A stretch of DNA of 64,000 bases from Gnetum montanum (lineage: Eukaryota > Streptophyta > Gnetopsida > Gnetales > Gnetaceae), in the NCBI GenBank assembly GCA_015680685.1, contig MNCI01025009.1, forward strand, positions 118,836-182,835. Reading direction: 5' to 3'. Below the pieces are notes generated by a model. It saw only the letters and a program-made list of their open reading frames with translations. It was not told the origin of the DNA and searched no databases. Position numbers and translations under genes: made by a program. Shown one piece after another: positions 37,481-49,319 of this stretch (positions are counted from its first letter, which is position 1; every line of letters starts with the position of its first letter).

Positions 37481-37899
37481 GCTTCATGGTCGAATCAATG
37501 TAGATACGATACTAGCATATCCTAGCATCAATCCCTATGATATGATCAAACAAAGGTTGTTGACCATCTGTTGACCACATTTAGTAGCATCTCCTTTTGT
37601 TCAAGAGCAAAATTTACATTAATTATTATTGGCTTTCTATTTTTCAAGAATGCATATTTTATGCTAGTAGGTAGAATTTTCAACTCAATGCATTCCTTTT
37701 TAAAATTTTAGGAATTTCCAACTCTTTCCAATTAGTATCATCAATTTTGTCAATGAAGAGTAGGTGATGAATTTGCTTCAGCTCATCCATGCCTTCCATG
37801 TAGGTACATGTTAGTCTCTCAGCAAGTTTCATGGAAAGTGTGTTGTTTTCAAGATCAGCTATCATCCACTTAGTGCCCTCTTACTTTGTGGTTGCTGTG

Positions 37900-38440
37900 T
37901 ATATGCACTTTTGAATTTTAGATATATTAGCATACTGACTGTATGCTTTGATAGATACACTATTAATAGCCCATAGTTGCACCTTGTATCACCTTACACG
38001 ATGCATGAAACTTTCTTCCTCTCAATATTTCTGAATGCATTTTCTTTAGAGATTTCAAGGAAAAGATCTTGAATTTCCAAGCATGCATCAACAATGCTCA
38101 GACAAGTCCTTCCCATATGATGATTAGGAAGTCCCCCTTGCAATTTTCCATGTAGATCACTAGGAAATCAACTAGGTAGGACCACCCACAAAGAGTGGTC
38201 ACAATGTCCTGCACCAGTCCCAAGAGAATAGTGATGGACTGATCAACCAACTTAAGATGGATATTGTTGTTCTTGAGTGGAGGTAGGTTCTAGGCTTTAT
38301 ACATCTCATGAAAAATCAAATTAACACTATAACCTAAATTTAGAAGAGCCTTGCAAGGCTCATTCTCAGTGATTTAATGGTAAATAAGGGGACTTCTAGG
38401 GTGTTAGATAGTTTCCTGGGAAGGAGGCCAACCTTTATCT
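37900..38440 (-). pseudogene. Aspartic protease of C, decayed
   Basis: The active-site block reads LLNLGYSVNLIFHEM (38315-38355): Asp of DLG has become Asn, while Gly is kept. Downstream blocks match A2 (valine/isoleucine-rich flap, G-D-F-L-I). Inactive as it stands. Confidence 0.7.
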
Positions 38441-38659
38441 AGTCAGTTATTGCATGGGTTAACATAACGATATGCACTTTGGGAGGGTGTTTGGTTTGAA
38501 GGGGACTCAAATGGATTAGATGCAAAGGGAGGTAGAGAAGTATGGTTTCCAACCATAAGTATATGTGAAGCTTTCATTGGGATATTGGTTTGAAAGAAAG
38601 TGCTTTTCATGATCTAGTTTTCTAACCACTTAGCTAAGGAGCTAACTGTAAGTTAACAA

Positions 38660-41025
38660 CCCTTGTTGCATTATGTTGTTATGGCTAAGGTAGATTTTCC
38701 CTACATTGATGGAGCAACTAGTAATTGGGTTGAAGGTGGAGAGACATGCAAAAGCATGAGGAGGATGATATGGATATGGGGGTTTTCCTCGAGTAGATGG
38801 AGAATGAGTGTTGTAATACTTTGGAGGGTAGTAATGATGTTGAAAGGTAGCATGACTAGAAGAGTCATGTAGAGAAATGAGTTGCTAAAAATAGTATACA
38901 TAAGGATCCAATTATTTGTAAGGGTGCTATTCCCTTAGTGATGGCATTCCCCATGACTATGGGTGCTGCCACTACTAGTACTGCTCATACAATTCTGGTG
39001 GAGCTCCACTTGAATAGTAGGTTTGTTGTTGCTGGAATTGCCTAGGATTGCCTTGATGATAAGGCAATCTTCTAAGTGCTTGCCTTTTTGCCATTCTAGG
39101 ATTAAAGCATATACCCCAAACTCCGACAAGTGTGAAATGAGAGGGCAACATCCTTTAGGATGTTCGTATTGGAAAATGTCGCACTAACCATTATCATTTG
39201 ATTTTGTCTCTACAACTTCTTCTACTATAGAAACTTTTTCCTTGCCCCTTTATTAGGCATATTCACCTTCTCTTCACCTCTTACAGTCATGATCACTACT
39301 TTTCTCCCTTGATTCTTCTACAATTTTTAGAGTAGTCTAGAAATTGTCATCCAATGAATCCCATAGTTTATCTACCATGGTTGAAATTTTAGACATAGAT
39401 TTTTGAATTATTAAGGTCTTTCTATTCACCACCTCATTATGTGGTGAATCCTCCTCACTATCAAAAATTTGAAGCTTCTTCTTTCTGATGGAAGGATTCC
39501 TATTATATTCTTTTTCACTTTCTCATTTTCTCAACTCACCTTCTTAGTTTGCTACCTACTCAATCAACCTTTGAATTTGATGGACTCTTAGTTCTAACAA
39601 TCACCCTTGGGCATAGACTTTAAGAGATCTCCTCATTTTTTATTAGAGTCCATCTATGATATGGTGGATTTTTTTCTATTTAGAATAATCATGGCTAGGA
39701 CATATATGTAATAGAGAATAGTATTGTCCACAGTTGCATCCAAGGATTCATGCATCCCTTGTTTCCATCCTTGAATGTACCTCCTTGAGTTGGATACTCA
39801 AGAGTACATCTGATATTTTTCATTGAATAGTTCAAGCATTGTACTTCATTGTCTGATAGATTCCAATTCTAGAAACTAGTACCAACTCTCTACTTTCTTA
39901 ATGAGTGTCATTGGGAACAACTTAAGCTTTTGCCAATCATTCTCCACATTTTGCAAGGCACATGCATCATGAAAGGCCTAAAGATGATTCTATGAATTTG
40001 AGTTATATCCTCCTTCAAACTTAGGAGTATTGTTCATGTCTAGCCTCTTGATTCAACTATCCTTTACATGCCTTGTAGGAATTCTCACTACCTCTGTGAT
40101 GTTTAGCATGCTTTAAGTGGCAAGTAAAGGCTCATCATAACCGTGGCCTCTGTGGTGACCATGGTGCCTATGATGTCCTTTGCTACTCCTACTTTTGTGA
40201 TGATAGGCCTCCCTTGAATGTCTACACCCCTGATCTTGACTTGCCTAATAGACCCTATGATCGATATCATCAGTCACCTCCATCACGATTACGCCCTTTA
40301 CAGTTACGTTTAGAGCTAGAAGAGGAAGATGATGATGATGAAGAGGAAGAGGAAGCAGGACTAGAAACACCATTGTTCCTACTATCCCCTCTTTGGTGTT
40401 CATGGCCACGATCACGATCATGATGGTTATCCTTATCCTTACCATGACCCTCTCCTTAGATCCCTTTTGATCATGGGATCCATTCTTGATAGAGTTAAGA
40501 TTATGGATAGTAGACTACAGGTTCTAGTTTTAACCTTCTCAATTGAAGTCAAAGAGAGGAATGTCATTAAATGGGTAGCCCTCAAAGAAGAAGCCCTCAC
40601 CATCTCTTTTGTACAATAGGAATGTAGAGCCATTTGACCAATTTCCCTTTGCACTTTCATAACACTTCTCTTGTTGCTAATCCCTTTTACATTCTACATA
40701 TATGGGATGGTACTCCCTGGCATCACTATCCTACACAACATATTTTTAAATGAAGCCTCTTTAGACCTAACTTCATAAGAGTGTGTTGGAGCATTGTAGG
40801 AATCGATTGATCGGGTGGCAATACAATGTTACCGTCTAGGTCCCACCACTACATCTATTCATCTTGGTGTAAGACAAAGTTGAATTTGGACACATACTCA
40901 TTAGGATGAGCATATACCACCTTGTATTGGTGGGGCAATTACTGATTTATTTGTTTCATTCTTTGCCAATTGGATGTTCGCTCAAACTTAGATGGAGAAT
41001 CACTCTTATGAGAAGAAGAAGACAT
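38660..41025 (-). pseudogene. Gag of C, decayed
   Basis: The ATG at 41025 (MSSSSHKSDSPSK) starts about 145 bp after the primer site. A serine tract lies at 40315-40360 (+ strand GAAGATGATGATGATGAAG). The conserved motif CDIFQYEHPKGCCP is complete at 39143-39184. Stops are scattered. Confidence 0.7.
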
Positions 41026-41169
41026 TCTAGGATTAGAAAAAATAAAACTTAGTATGCTTTTTTATAAGTGTTTTGTTGTTTTGACGTATGATGTGACTTA
41101 GGGTTTGTCCCAATGATGTTAAATGGTTTTCACTAAGTTCTCAAATAGCATATGTATTAAATAAAAGGT

Positions 41170-41186
41170 CCCTAGCAATGGCACCA
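41170..41186 (-). other. Primer binding site of C (tRNA-Asp type)
   Basis: - strand TGGTGCCATTGCTAGGG, identical to A2, one base from the LTR. Confidence 0.8.
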
Positions 41187-41187
41187 A

Positions 41188-42060
41188 TGATTAGCGAAGA
41201 ATACCCCTACACTCAACCATACGAATCATAAGTGTTTATGTGTGATCTGGTTGAATTGCATAGACCTTATGTCTTCAATTACACTAGTTCTAGAAAGTGA
41301 AGTATAATTGTTATAATAATTGTCTTTCCAGTTACACTTGTGAAATGCAAAGGAATGGTTAAGTACAATTAAAGCATTTGATTTTTATCATTTATTATGT
41401 TTTATGTTCTTGGTGATTAAAATAAAGGAATGAAGTAATTTTAATGGCTAATTTAATCTAACTAACTAACTTCTCTCTAACTAATCCTAACATAAGTATT
41501 CAGTCCCACTTTCTGTACACATTTTGGACATGTATAATGCTGCTAGTTTACCAAACATTAAGCATTTCTAGGATTACCAAGCATCATGTGCATGCTCGAA
41601 GCTGTCATACTTATGTGCTTAAAATTAATTGATATTTAGCCTAGCTAACTTAGCTTAGCTTAGCTTAATTTAGCTTAACTACTTCAAAGCATTAAATAAA
41701 ATTTCATAAAACATTAAATGCATAAATAAAATATTTAATCTAGCTAAAGTGTTGCAAGGTTTATTAGAAAGCTCATCTTTATTATTGCACACATTATCAT
41801 GCTTAGGTACAATAGTGGTCGAATAAAGATCCATACACTCAATGACTCTTGCTATGGGCACTTGGGAAAACATTCTAACTTTGCAGAAGAAAAACTACAA
41901 GAAATGTACTATGCTATGACAAAATTTATGTCCAAACCATGCACCCAACCGCAATATTTATAGGTCAACACATATCCTGTGATATCAAATATCTAACATC
42001 ACCTTTGAGCCCCTAGTATCGGATATCTGATATCAGAGCCAGAGAAAGTATAGTTCATCA
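41188..42060 (-). repeat. 5' LTR of C (L5)
   Basis: Starts TGATTAGCG and ends TTCATCA. TATA box on the - strand at 41955-41962. U3 has well-kept repeats (TCGGATATCTGATATC), the GATATC theme. Confidence 0.85.
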
Positions 42061-42065
42061 TGTAT
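42061..42065. other. Right target-site duplication of C
   Basis: TGTAT, matching 32025-32029. Confidence 0.8.
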
Positions 42066-44448
42066 GTCTATATGTATACATTATATAATAAATTTTTAAA
42101 AAAATTAATAATGATAAATAAATTTTATTAAAAATGATAAAATAATAATAATAATAATTTAGCTTATCCTGCGTAGGGCAAGATAGGTGCCTACTAGTCA
42201 TTATGGCTAGCCAATCGTGCCATTGTGTGGCTAGGCCTTGCAACTTGACTATGTCAAGCATTCTAGCTAGCTAGTTGCATAGTGTTGTGGATGGTTGTTG
42301 TGGTAGTGTGACATATGGTCGACCTACTACAACATAGTCATCACTATCCAAGAAATCCTTGTTTGCTCCACTACAAAAATGCTTGTCACACAAACCCTCC
42401 TTTTGGTACCCTACTATGGCTTTGTTCTAGCATTTTGTTGACCACGTAGCCACATGCCCTTTTCACAATCATCGTGGCCTCCTACCATGTCCTCTGCCAC
42501 TTTCATCACACTATTCCCATCAACATTGAAAAATCTTGCCTTCTCTGATAATTGACAAACACCATCAATGCAGAAAAATATTGCCTCCTCATGAAACCAA
42601 CAAATATTGTTGGCACTAAAAATCCTAATTGTTGGTAATGGAAATCTTTTTTGTTAGTTGATAGAAAAATTTGAAATTTTTTGCTTAATTGACAAAAATT
42701 TCAAGAAAAGGTTAAAATCCATGTGGGAAAATTTAAATATGTAAATGTAAAAGAAAATTTCAAAAAAAATAATTTGATGGGTTAACAACAATTAAAATAA
42801 AAATTTTGAAATTAAGCATACTTGTCTTGGAGCAATACTAGGATGGGCGATCTCTTAGAAAGTCATTTTCTGTGCTCAAAAGTTTGGACTTCAGAAGCCA
42901 TAACTTTTAAATCTGTAAGCCTTTTTTGGTGAACAAGGAGTTTTTTCTATAAATTTCAACCTTTTGGATGCAATGATGAAGTCAAATTTATCCCGCAAAG
43001 CTTTAAAATTTAGATTTTACTCCTTGCCCAACATGGTACCTCAAGATCCTCGAAGACTCATTTTAGCATAATTTGGGCATATGATGTTCGGTTTGAACAT
43101 ATAAATAGTCATTTCTAATATTTTTCAATGTTCTAAACTCAATTTTGAGGTCATATTAATCATCTAAATAATAAAAAATTAGGTGATATCTTAAACTATG
43201 CCTTAAGAGTACACTAAATAGATCTAACCTCTTAGGCCATATTGGATCATAGGCTAGGTGCTTAACCTATGTAGATATAGTCTTAGATCACTAACCCCTA
43301 ATGTGTCATTAGTTATAGTACTGGGGTCAAGGTCTTAAGGAGGGAAGAAAGGTCATTATGAATCTAAGTAATATAGCTAGTTGTTACCAATCCAAAATTA
43401 GTTGAAGCATCAATTGGTAAACTAGAATGATTGCAAATATGTATATTAGTTCAGCCTATAACCAAATCATGCAACAACAACATCATAGAGAGTCATAATC
43501 TTGTTCTAAGAAGGTGTATGATACCCATGAGGAGAAATAACCCATGAGAGAATGCAGGAATAAGAATGAAAGTCCCTAGCTAGTGAAAAACAACATCACT
43601 TATGTCCATCATGGGCCTTGGATTGGCATGAGTATCAATACCCACATATCTTGGCAAAGTGAATGCTGATGTTCTATACTTACAAGAATTTTTGCCATGG
43701 GAATTCTTATACCACTTAGAATCCAACTTAGAAAAAGATGTAATATAGAGATATTTACAAGAAAAGAGGAATTTGATTTAAAGAATTTTTTTTCCATCAA
43801 TTCACCATGCCATTCCATTAGCTAGTGCATATTCTGCCTAGTTTGAATCTTCAATGGACAAGTTAAATCCCAAAACTTAGAACATATGATGTTAATGAAT
43901 AAAATCCATTAAGAATCATAGTTTGCCAACTACATTTCTATGAATAATGAAGACAAGTCAACATCATTTTCCATTGAGATCCTAAACTACATTTGGTATG
44001 ATCCCTGATTTTTCTAATTTCTAAGTATATTGAGCTAATTTCTAAGGAAGAAAATGAGAAGGAAGATCAAGCCCTACCATCTCGAACAAGGCCATCCAAT
44101 CACATATCCCTTATTGTGGAACTACAACTACTTCCATAAATTTTGAAGCTTGATCAAGATTAGAGAGTATCTTACCCTCACTTTTATTTATAATGTGCAT
44201 ATTTTCTTTATTGTTTAATTTATATTTTAATTAGGTAAGTAAAATATCTAAGGTAATGCAAGTTAAGAATAAAGATTTTTACTATCTTTACTTGGATAAC
44301 CAAATATGAGTTGCACATTGTAATACCCTAGATAGGACTAGTGATTGGTGATTAATGATTGGCATATCTTTAATTTACCCCTTGTCATTATCTTAGAAAA
44401 TGAGGAAAGCATTGATAAAATAAGATTTATTTCTCATATGCTCTTCTC

Positions 44449-44484
<36 letters not shown>

Positions 44485-44684
44485 GGAGCAAGCAAGAGAA
44501 CATTATGATATACAAATTCAAGTCAAAAGGAGAAATCAAAGTCTTAGAGCATTAAAGCATGGAAAGAAGCACTAGAGCTGGAGAAAGATAGTGAATGTAG
44601 ACTCATTTGAGAATGAATGAAACCTAAGAGAGGTAGATTCTCATGTCCAAATTCTTGAATGGTATCACTATATAACATAGATGG
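42066..44684. other. Intergenic DNA, no gene recognised
   Basis: AT-rich. An (AAT)n run lies at about 42141-42158 and a (TA)n run at 44452-44480. A - strand frame at 43609-43818 (69 codons) resembles nothing I know and is probably chance. Confidence 0.5.
44452..44480. repeat. (TA)n microsatellite
   Basis: About 14 TA dinucleotides in a row. Confidence 0.9.
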
Positions 44685-45165
44685 TATCTCTTCATAAAAA
44701 GTGTTGTGATTATTGTAATTAAGACCTAAAAGAGAAAGTTGTAAATAAGACCCGAAAGGATGCATTTTAATAATAGACATGTCTCTCAAGGTGACCTTTG
44801 GGGATTTTACCTAAGATATTTATACCCAGGCATTAGAGGTTATATCAACATGGAGTTGCAAAGTCGATAAAGACAAGTAATAGGTGGCAAGTGAAGTAGG
44901 ACAAGAAGGTGATTGGTCATCCCTTTTAGCTAGTTACAATCCTAACCATAGTGGTAGTGCTATATAGCCTCTAAGGGATAGATTCCAAAGGAAGATAACA
45001 TCAAGGAACACTCAGAGCATGACCTAAATACATTATTTCACATTAATAAACTATTCATTTTTTCTTTCTATATTTTTCTATTATTTTATTTATGCATAAT
45101 ATTGAATGTAATGTATATTTGATGTTTGTCATCTATTTTCTTTATGCATAATGTGAAATGTTATA
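44685..45165 (+). repeat. LTR-like dispersed repeat, copy 2
   Basis: Aligns with 30301-30775 over its length (shared: TTCATAA, GACCTTTG, TATTTATACCC, GCCTCTAAGGGATA, GAAGATAAC). No primer site follows, so it would be a solo LTR. Confidence 0.5.
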
Positions 45166-45464
45166 GACTCATTTTTGTCTCTATGTAGAAGCTTCCATGT
45201 ACACCTATTTTCTAGAAGCAAGAGCATAACTATGATTTCTTTTCAAGAATCAAATGCCAAATTCTCAAAGATGTCACTTTTGAACTACAACTTCAAGCAA
45301 AAAAGCTTCTAGTGAAAAGTAAAAAATTAATTTGTTTTTTACAATATTAATTTCTTTTTGTTTTGGATACTCAAGGATTAGATGCTTTCAAATTTTGTTG
45401 CTATTTATTTTTTAGTTTTGATTGATGTATTTTCTTGTCTTTCAAGAAAGTTGTAAAAACCTAT

Positions 45465-45533
45465 GAGGGTGCTCCTAAATAAGGGTGCTCCGGGTGCTCC
45501 TAAATAAGGGTGCTCCTAAATGAGGGTACTCAC
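45465..45533. repeat. Minisatellite, unit GGGTGCTCCTAAATAA
   Basis: Four to five copies of a 16-20 bp unit, one shortened (GGGTGCTCC) and the last changed to GGGTACTC. Confidence 0.75.
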
Positions 45534-47030
45534 AAGGGGAGCTTTTTCAAAATTAGTTGTCCCGGTGAAAATCTAAAGATACATCCCAAAATGCTGTACT
45601 TTTACTTTAAACTCTCTCCTTCCTACTCTAATGTACTCTATTTTATTATTATTAGAATCCAACACCGCACCTCATAAAACCAACCCTGCAGCGTACTATA
45701 CCATGCCTAAGCTAAAAGAAAACACCCGTTAGGGATGGCCCATGCATATAATCTCATGCCTGCTGCATGCAGTTTGAAAAATTCCACCTACCTATCAATG
45801 CAGCAAAGCGTGAGCTAAGTCGTCCCATGTCCACGCTCATGGCTGCTTTTCTATGATGAGCACTGACCAATACAAGGCGGTGGTGTGGAGATAAAAACGA
45901 CGTGTTAGAATTTGACGTCCTACTCTTTATTCATTATGAATATAAAAGGTTTATAGTTTTTTTTAATGCCAATGTCGGAACTTTCTGTATTGCTATAGCG
46001 TTGGGCTGAGTTGAATGGGTGAGGATCCATGTTTCTTGTGTCTCTGCGGGAATTAATTTCGGTTTATTTTCCGCGCAGACAATTGAAATGGACTTTCAGG
46101 TAGCATGAAACATAACGATTACGATTTATAAAACTTCAGTGTAATGCAAGGGTTTGCAAATATATAGATCTGCTGAGTTGCTCAGCTGCAAACTCATACC
46201 ACATAACTAATAATTAATAGAATAATGGCCAGTATTCCTGTATTTAGTACTTTGAAGAGTCTGAAGGCGGAAAGGAAATCAAGAATTGAGATGAGACCAG
46301 AGATGCACAAAGTTTGACCCGTTTTTGTCTAAGCATCGAAGACCTGTTAACCAGTTCATTAATTCGGGGATAAATCACCGATTTATCCAGTGGTAGAATT
46401 AGAAATTTTGCAGAGTAACCAGTTGAGTCGTGATTCTTGAAACATGCTGATCCAACATATTTCTTAAAAGCCACTATCATTGGCAATTTTGAATTTCAGA
46501 AACTAAGTTAATAGGGTTGGCCGAGAGAATGAAAATTATTTTTTCCAGCAACAGGAGGACCGTAATCAAGGAGCACATACATGTTTCCACGCTTGAGGCC
46601 TCGCCCTAAGAAGAAGCACACCTGCAGCTGCAAATCCATGAATAATATTATGCCGTGAACGCTGAAACAGGGAAATTTCACTATCCTTTCTTTGGCACGG
46701 ACTCACTGCACGTAACGGCTATCGCCAGAACCTAACTTTGTACCATACATTAATAATTCAATATGAGTGATTCCCGGGACCTCTGATGTCTTGGCAAGAC
46801 AGAAAAGAGTTCCAAAACCATTCAGCAAACACGATTCGAAACTCAAGGTTAAAAAAATCAGCAAGCTGTATCGTGTCGCCAAAAATTTTTGAATCGGCAA
46901 GCACCATTCAAAAATGCTTCCCGAAATGGTGGATGAATGGAGGATTCGAAATAAAAACACTGTTGTGGATACATCAACTCCATGTTTGTTTAATTAATTG
47001 GCAGCGAACGAGCAGGGCCACAGGAGCTTG
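45534..47030. other. Upstream region of ATL gene 2, less AT-rich, no gene recognised
   Basis: Composition is more balanced than in the retroelements and no retroelement block matches it, so it looks like single-copy host DNA. Short frames on both strands (46244-46486 -, 46703-46960 -, 46786-47106 +) resemble nothing I know; the last overlaps the gene 2 promoter. It may hold regulatory DNA of gene 2. Confidence 0.45.
45880..45950 (+). promoter_or_regulatory. Promoter-like cluster without an obvious gene
   Basis: TATAAAAGG at 45941-45949 is preceded by TGACGTCC (45913-45920, bZIP-type ACGT core), ACGACGTG (45898-45905) and TGACCAATAC (CCAAT-like, about 45866). No ORF follows within 1 kb until gene 2. 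It could be an alternative far-upstream promoter of gene 2 or a relic. Confidence 0.35.
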
Positions 47031-47037
47031 CTTGCGG

Positions 47038-47044
47038 TATAAAC
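47038..47044 (+). promoter_or_regulatory. TATA box of ATL gene 2
   Basis: TATAAAC, 115 bases upstream of the chosen ATG, implying transcription start near 47070. An in-frame ATG at 47054 is too close to the TATA box to be in the mRNA, which supports the start at 47159. Confidence 0.6.
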
Positions 47045-47158
47045 ACCAGCAAAATGTTACTCTTGCAAACAGAAAAACACTGCAACAAAAGACATACTTT
47101 TCTTGATTTTTCTACCAAACTCCGTGTCGAAAGACGATCACAATTCAAAATCTCAAAC

Positions 47159-47800
47159 ATGGCATACAACAACAGCGACGACGGCTCTGGAATCCACATA
47201 AAAGGAATGAGCACGCTGATGACCTTCGTGCTTGTGTTGGCAGTGGTAGCCCTGTTTGGGCTGAGCCTGTACGCCTATGCCAGCTTACGCCGCCGCGGTC
47301 GCTTTCCGGCCTTCCTCGCTGGCGCCTTCGGTGGGTCCCGCTCCGGCGACCTCTCCCCGACGTCGTCGGGGCTGGATCCAGCTGCCGTCCAACGGTTACC
47401 CGTCACGGTCATCGCCGCCGCCGAAATGAAATCCGAATCATCCTCGACCGCCACGGCTGAGGCCATGAAATTGACGGCAACCGCGAAGGAGTGTTCCTTT
47501 TGCATTTTGGATTTGCGTGAGGGAGACAGGGCGCGGGTGTTGCAACCCTGCGGCCACAGGTTCCACGTGGAGTGCATCGACTCGTGGCTGATGAAGCATT
47601 CCACGTGTCCTCTCTGCCGCTCCCCTGTGGTGGTCCCCTCCGCTCTTGGTCCACCGGTGTTCCAGCATGCTGAGTCGTCGACGTCCACGTCGGCAGCTGC
47701 CGTGAGGATGACGAAGCAGGATCCCACAGACGTGGGCATCCACATCGGCGCTGACATGGCAACGGTCGGATCCCGGGAGAGGGTGAGACTGCAGCAGTGA
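47159..47800 (+). CDS. ATL-type RING-H2 finger protein (gene 2), probable E3 ubiquitin ligase
   Basis: Intronless frame of 213 residues. A polar N-terminus (1-20) precedes one membrane segment (about 22-42), a basic RRR turn, a GLD motif (71-73) and the RING-H2 finger with C112, C115, C131, H133, H136, C139, C150 and C153; W143 lies in CIDSWL. The C-terminal tail (160-213) is Ser/Thr-rich and low in order. This is standard ATL architecture: a membrane-bound E3 ligase that recruits an E2 through the RING. Frame opens at 47054, but the Met at 47159 is preferred from the TATA position. Gene 1 (7447-7893) is a close paralog in the TM-GLD-RING core and the 5' UTR. GC-rich codons contrast with surrounding DNA. 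Substrate unknown. Confidence 0.9.
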   Translation: MAYNNSDDGSGIHIKGMSTLMTFVLVLAVVALFGLSLYAYASLRRRGRFPAFLAGAFGGSRSGDLSPTSSGLDPAAVQRLPVTVIAAAEMKSESSSTATAEAMKLTATAKECSFCILDLREGDRARVLQPCGHRFHVECIDSWLMKHSTCPLCRSPVVVPSALGPPVFQHAESSTSTSAAAVRMTKQDPTDVGIHIGADMATVGSRERVRLQQ

Positions 47801-48038
47801 GTTGAGGCAGAGGTTGTAGGTTTCTGTAAGCGTTTGGCTTGGTTCTATTCTGTTTAATGGCATTCGCAACACAGAGTTGCAAATTCAAAATTAAAAGAAG
47901 GGTTTTAAGGAATTCTGATGTATTTATTGCTTTATGTATTAACTTGGCGGATTTCGACTATCTTATTGTATTTTGCCAGTTTATTTTTTAAAAAAATATG
48001 TAACGAGTCGAGATAAAACCTCGGCTTTTATGGACTTT
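47801..48038 (+). other. 3' flank of ATL gene 2
   Basis: Contains the probable 3' UTR; AAATTAAAAG near 47888 may be a weak polyadenylation signal. No other feature. Confidence 0.35.
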
Positions 48039-48360
48039 TGTAACACCCAAGTTTTGAGTGGTTGGTTTTAGATTTTAAAGAGTTAAAGCTTTTTATCCCA
48101 AAGGAAAATAATATTTTTTAAAAAATAAACAGATTTGATGTATTGTATAAAAGGTTGAGAGAGAGCCTTACAACAATTGATAACGTCCGCGCAGCTGCAG
48201 TGTCTTGTCTTTTGCCCTTTCCTAGCGCAGATTTCTTCCCTGTTTTAATTCCGTTGTGTTTTCCACATATTTCTCCAAGATATCCTGTATACGTCTTTAC
48301 CGTTTTGAAATATTCTTTGGATGAGTTTTGTTGTTTTCTTAAATGGTTGTTTTAAAACAG
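48039..48360 (+). promoter_or_regulatory. LTR-like or promoter-like segment (TGTAACACCC start, TATAAAAGG box)
   Basis: TGTAACACCC at 48039 is a common plant LTR start. A strong TATA box, TATAAAAGG, lies at 48146-48154, with a GC-richer, pyrimidine-rich leader after it. A 70-codon frame (48143-48355) starts at the TATA box and is probably not a gene. No primer site or LTR end was found. Confidence 0.35.
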
Positions 48361-49319
48361 TTTCTCAGTTACTGTGCAATATCTTTTAGTTGTTTATTTC
48401 TGTTGATACTTACTTTGCATATTCATTAGGTTGGGTTGTATGCTTTCCGATGATGTTGTGTTAGTTGGCATATTTGTTAGGTTGGATTGTTCACGTTGCT
48501 ATGTTAGTTTTCAATATTCTTGTTTAGGAATTTTGGTGTATAGTTGCTAGGTAGTATTTTTTTGTTATATGATCCATAGGTTGTAAGACATAGGTCAATG
48601 TTAAGTAGTGTATAAGTTGTACAGGTTTCGGTTATTAGTTGTTGACCTTAATTTTGTATAATTATACCATGTAATGTGAGAGTGAGAGGGTACAAGTTGT
48701 TTAGGTTATTTTTATATTATATAGTTTTAATTTTGTTGTTCTATAACATTATTACAGGTTATCTAGGTTATTTCTACGTTATGTAAGTTCCATTTCAACT
48801 TTTGTTAATACTTTGTTAACTTTTTGTATTAGGTTGTATAGTTTAAGATTTGTTAGTTTTCAAGGCTTGTTAAAGAATTTTGTTATATAGGTTACTATTT
48901 TAACCAATAGCTTGTAACACATACGTTAATATTAGGTGTTCATAAGTTGCATAAGTTGGGATCTTAAGTCATAGGTAGTTTATATGTAGGTTAGGGTTAT
49001 AAGTTGTGGGTTCCACTTTGTGTAGTTATGAATGAAATTTTACATTTGTCTAGATTTATTGCATAGTAGAAATATGCATGCTATGAGTTTTGAAAACATC
49101 ATTAAGAAATTTATGAACTCCTAGTAACATTTAGAGCAAATCAACCAAATTTGCAATTATAGAATTATCAAGAAATATATCATTAGCTTAGTTGTAGTTT
49201 CTAGTTTGTTAATTAGTTTAATTTTTCCAATTTTATTTTGCATAGGTATGTTATTGATGTTGGTTATATATTTATTTATTTATTTATGCTAGTCATACAA
49301 AAATAGAAAGTTGTCATAG
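48361..49319. repeat. TG-rich, strand-skewed stretch with degenerate repeats
   Basis: The + strand is strongly T+G rich to about 49080. Phrases recur, such as GTAAGACATAGGTCAATG (48583-48600) and GTAACACATACGTTAATA (48912-48929), followed by related AAGTTG blocks about 320 bp apart. It is not coding. The last five bases before element D are CATAG. Confidence 0.45.

Larger units (their letters stand above)
32030..42060 (-). mobile_element. Complete Ty3/gypsy element C (ORF3-less type), 10.0 kb
   Basis: Both LTRs, primer site, gag, protease, RT, RNase H, integrase, spacer, PPT and a perfect 5-bp target duplication are present. It therefore entered by retrotransposition as this full unit. Between spacer and PPT there is only about 320 bp where A1 and D have ~3 kb of ORF3. 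The LTRs differ at roughly one position in six or seven by eye, so the insertion is old. Confidence 0.85.

Noticed and set aside
43609-43818. 69-codon - strand frame with a hydrophobic middle
   Set aside because: No motif, no homologous copy in the window, no start context; probably chance.
45827-45850. ATGTCCACGCTCATGGCTGC resembling the internal start region of ATL gene 2
   Set aside because: Similarity stops after about 20 bases and no RING motif follows; probably coincidence.
46786-47106. 106-codon + strand frame above ATL gene 2
   Set aside because: It spans the predicted TATA box and start site of gene 2 and matches no family I know.
47275-47888. Three long antisense frames over ATL gene 2
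   Set aside because: GC-rich coding sequence opens the opposite frames by chance; the + strand has all RING ligands and a TATA box.
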